Assembly (NCBI GenBank): GCA_022732315.1
Contig: JAIJUV010000159.1
Span: 1 to 5,902, forward strand
Reading direction: 5' to 3'
DNA from: Prevotella sp.
GTDB taxonomy: Bacteria > Bacteroidota > Bacteroidia > Bacteroidales > Bacteroidaceae
Length of the DNA stretch: 5,902 nucleotides
The notes under the pieces were generated by a model. It was given only the letters and a program-made list of their open reading frames with translations, did not search any database and was not told the DNA's origin. Position numbers and translations under genes: made by a program. Below are positions 4,667 to 5,902 of the stretch, piece by piece; within the stretch, counting starts at the first letter, position 1; every line of letters begins with the position of its first letter.

Positions 4667-5902
4667 CTTGACATTGAATTTATAGATTCTTACTCCGTTA
4701 GCATCCATTGATATCGGGAACACGCCATCCTTCTTCAATTCAACCTTCTTCTTGCCACCCGAGAACAGTTCTGTTACCAGCACCTCCTCTTCAGCAATAT
4801 GGAAGAAATCGAAAGCATGACCAGGGATGCAAACCTGCAACTGGCGCGCCTCCTGAGCAAAGTTAAGTACGATGAGCATAGCTTCATCATCCTTCTTGCG
4901 AAGGAAGGCAAAATTGGTACGGGGATCGAAATTCTCAGAACCCGGATTCACATACATCAAATCGAAGGTCTCACCCTCGCGGATGGCTTTCTCTTCATTG
5001 GCGAAGCGAAGAAGCTGACGATAAGTGGCTGCCAGATATTTCTGCTCCTGACTCAATGCCGAGTCAGATGAATCCTGATAGGCATGCGCCAGAGTTTCCG
5101 GACTCCAATAGTCGAATATCGTGGTACGGCCATCCGTGCCGCTGAATCCTTCCTTATCCATTCCCTTCTCGCCGAATTCCTGACCGCTGTAAAGCATGAA
5201 AGGATTCTTCTGGAAGAAGAGACTCATGGCTGCAGCAGGAATCGCCTTCATGGCTGAACCACAGAAGAAATCGCTGGCGATGCGCTGCTCATCATGATTT
5301 TCAAGGAAATAGAGCATGTGATCGCGGATATCATCCACTACCTGCCACTCGTGAGTGATACTGGCTGCCGGACGCTCACCACGAACCACGCCACGCAGGC
5401 AATCATACATTCCTACTTTGTCATAAAGATAATCGAAACCAGCCTTTACAAAGTTGCGGTACTGGTTAGGATCGTAAACCTCACCGATAACGACGATATG
5501 AGGATACTTCGCCTTCAATATTCCTGTAGCGTATGCCCAGAAGGCCGTTGGCACCATTTCTGCCATATCACAGCGGAAGCCATCAACACCCTTGCTTGCC
5601 CAGAAGAGGAGGATATCTGTCATCTTGCCCCATGTGTTTGGCACTGGTTCATAATGATAGCTTCTGCCCCCTGCATCACAGTAATCTACACCGTAATTGA
5701 GTTTCACGGTCTCATACCAGTCGTTACAGCCAGGATGGTTATCAAACCGGTCGTTTCCTGTAGCTCTGGCTGGGCTCTCGGTATAAGGTTCATAAATCTT
5801 GGCATCTTTCGCAGAAAAAGCCTTGAACTCTGGTTTGGATTGACGGATTTCATTCAAATCCAAATCGCCCCATGCATAATAGAAATTATTCCTGGTAGAG
5901 AA
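4193..5902 (-). CDS. GH13 alpha-amylase-family enzyme fused to an AlaX-type alanyl-tRNA editing domain (5' end outside window)
   Basis: An open frame of 569 visible codons enters from the right edge, with FSTRNNFYYAWGD as the first residues. The frame is open to the edge, so the TTG at 5863 is not taken as the start. Residues 1-412 are the C-terminal part of a GH13 barrel: GVDGFRCDMAEM holds the nucleophile Asp112, VVIGEVYDP the acid/base Glu141, and FLENHDEQR the third carboxylate Asp204. A beta-rich C-terminal domain ends GVRIYKFNVK. GH13 enzymes cut or rearrange alpha-glucans. The frame continues without a stop into MEESDIILNEHHKEEFPPAH, a complete AlaX-like domain of 157 residues with the zinc ligands HTAEH (His432, His436) and CIGKH (Cys533, His537), which in stand-alone proteins removes serine or glycine from mischarged tRNA-Ala. 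The exact substrate, the localisation and any signal peptide cannot be judged because the N-terminus is missing. Confidence 0.85.
   Translation of the reverse strand, partial: FSTRNNFYYAWGDLDLNEIRQSKPEFKAFSAKDAKIYEPYTESPARATGNDRFDNHPGCNDWYETVKLNYGVDYCDAGGRSYHYEPVPNTWGKMTDILLFWASKGVDGFRCDMAEMVPTAFWAYATGILKAKYPHIVVIGEVYDPNQYRNFVKAGFDYLYDKVGMYDCLRGVVRGERPAASITHEWQVVDDIRDHMLYFLENHDEQRIASDFFCGSAMKAIPAAAMSLFFQKNPFMLYSGQEFGEKGMDKEGFSGTDGRTTIFDYWSPETLAHAYQDSSDSALSQEQKYLAATYRQLLRFANEEKAIREGETFDLMYVNPGSENFDPRTNFAFLRKKDDEAMLIVLNFAQEARQLQVCIPGHAFDFFHIAEEEVLVTELFSGGKKKVELKKDGVFPISMDANGVRIYKFNVKMEESDIILNEHHKEEFPPAHTAEHLLNQLMVRLFGCDRSKNAHIERKKSKMTFVVDHKPTRQEEKEIETEMNRLIELDMPVTYEFVDRDHIPANVKLDRLPDDASETLRLVRIGDYDVCPCIGKHVRSTAQIGKFVLLGTNWDEHAHSLRIRFKIVQ

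Noticed and set aside
4397..5071. Plus-strand frames at 4397-4711 and 4799-5071
   Set aside because: Antisense shadows of the amylase-AlaX gene, which has catalytic and zinc-binding motifs on the minus strand.
5861..5863. TTG as start codon of the amylase gene
   Set aside because: The frame stays open to the window edge and the residues before it (FYYAWGD) fit the GH13 fold, so the true start lies outside.

Overview
The window looks like chromosomal DNA of a gut Bacteroidota, most likely a member of the Prevotellaceae. The evidence is a SusD-type outer-membrane lipoprotein with a BACON-like region, promoter-like sequences of the TTTG / TAnnTTTG type, A-rich leaders without Shine-Dalgarno boxes, and an AAA-ATPase-like gene of a kind common in these bacteria. 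The genus is inferred from protein and DNA style. All genes recognised here lie on the minus strand.

Layout from left to right. Positions 1-87 hold the first 29 codons of an AAA-ATPase-like protein with its own promoter. Positions 88-427 are non-coding, with that promoter, a 57-base imperfect palindrome and the terminator of the next gene. Positions 428-2653 encode a 741-residue lipoprotein that joins an N-terminal domain of the type found in Bacteroidota surface lipoproteins, a BACON-like domain and a shortened SusD-like domain. No SusC gene lies beside it. Positions 2654-3115 are non-coding and dominated by a 124-base hairpin palindrome just upstream of the lipoprotein gene. Positions 3116-3387 hold a frameshifted HTH (HipB-like antitoxin-type) regulator.

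Positions 3388-4192 form an unusual 800-base non-coding island. Two mirror-image arms carry 11-base ATGATACTTCT motifs in the same spacing, and between them lie a 22-base-period array of GGGCA/TGCCC dyads and a 32-base-period TAGACAT array. The left arm contains a good promoter for the HTH gene, placed between copies of the motif. Positions 4193-5902 encode the C-terminal part of a GH13 alpha-amylase-family enzyme that reads, with no stop codon, into a complete AlaX-type alanyl-tRNA editing domain, followed by a strong terminator.

The genes do not form one pathway. The amylase and the SusD-like lipoprotein could both serve glycan use, but they are separated by the repeat island and the broken regulator, and have clearly different base composition. 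The strongest leads are the GH13-AlaX junction, the SusD-like chimera without SusC, and the mirrored repeat island.
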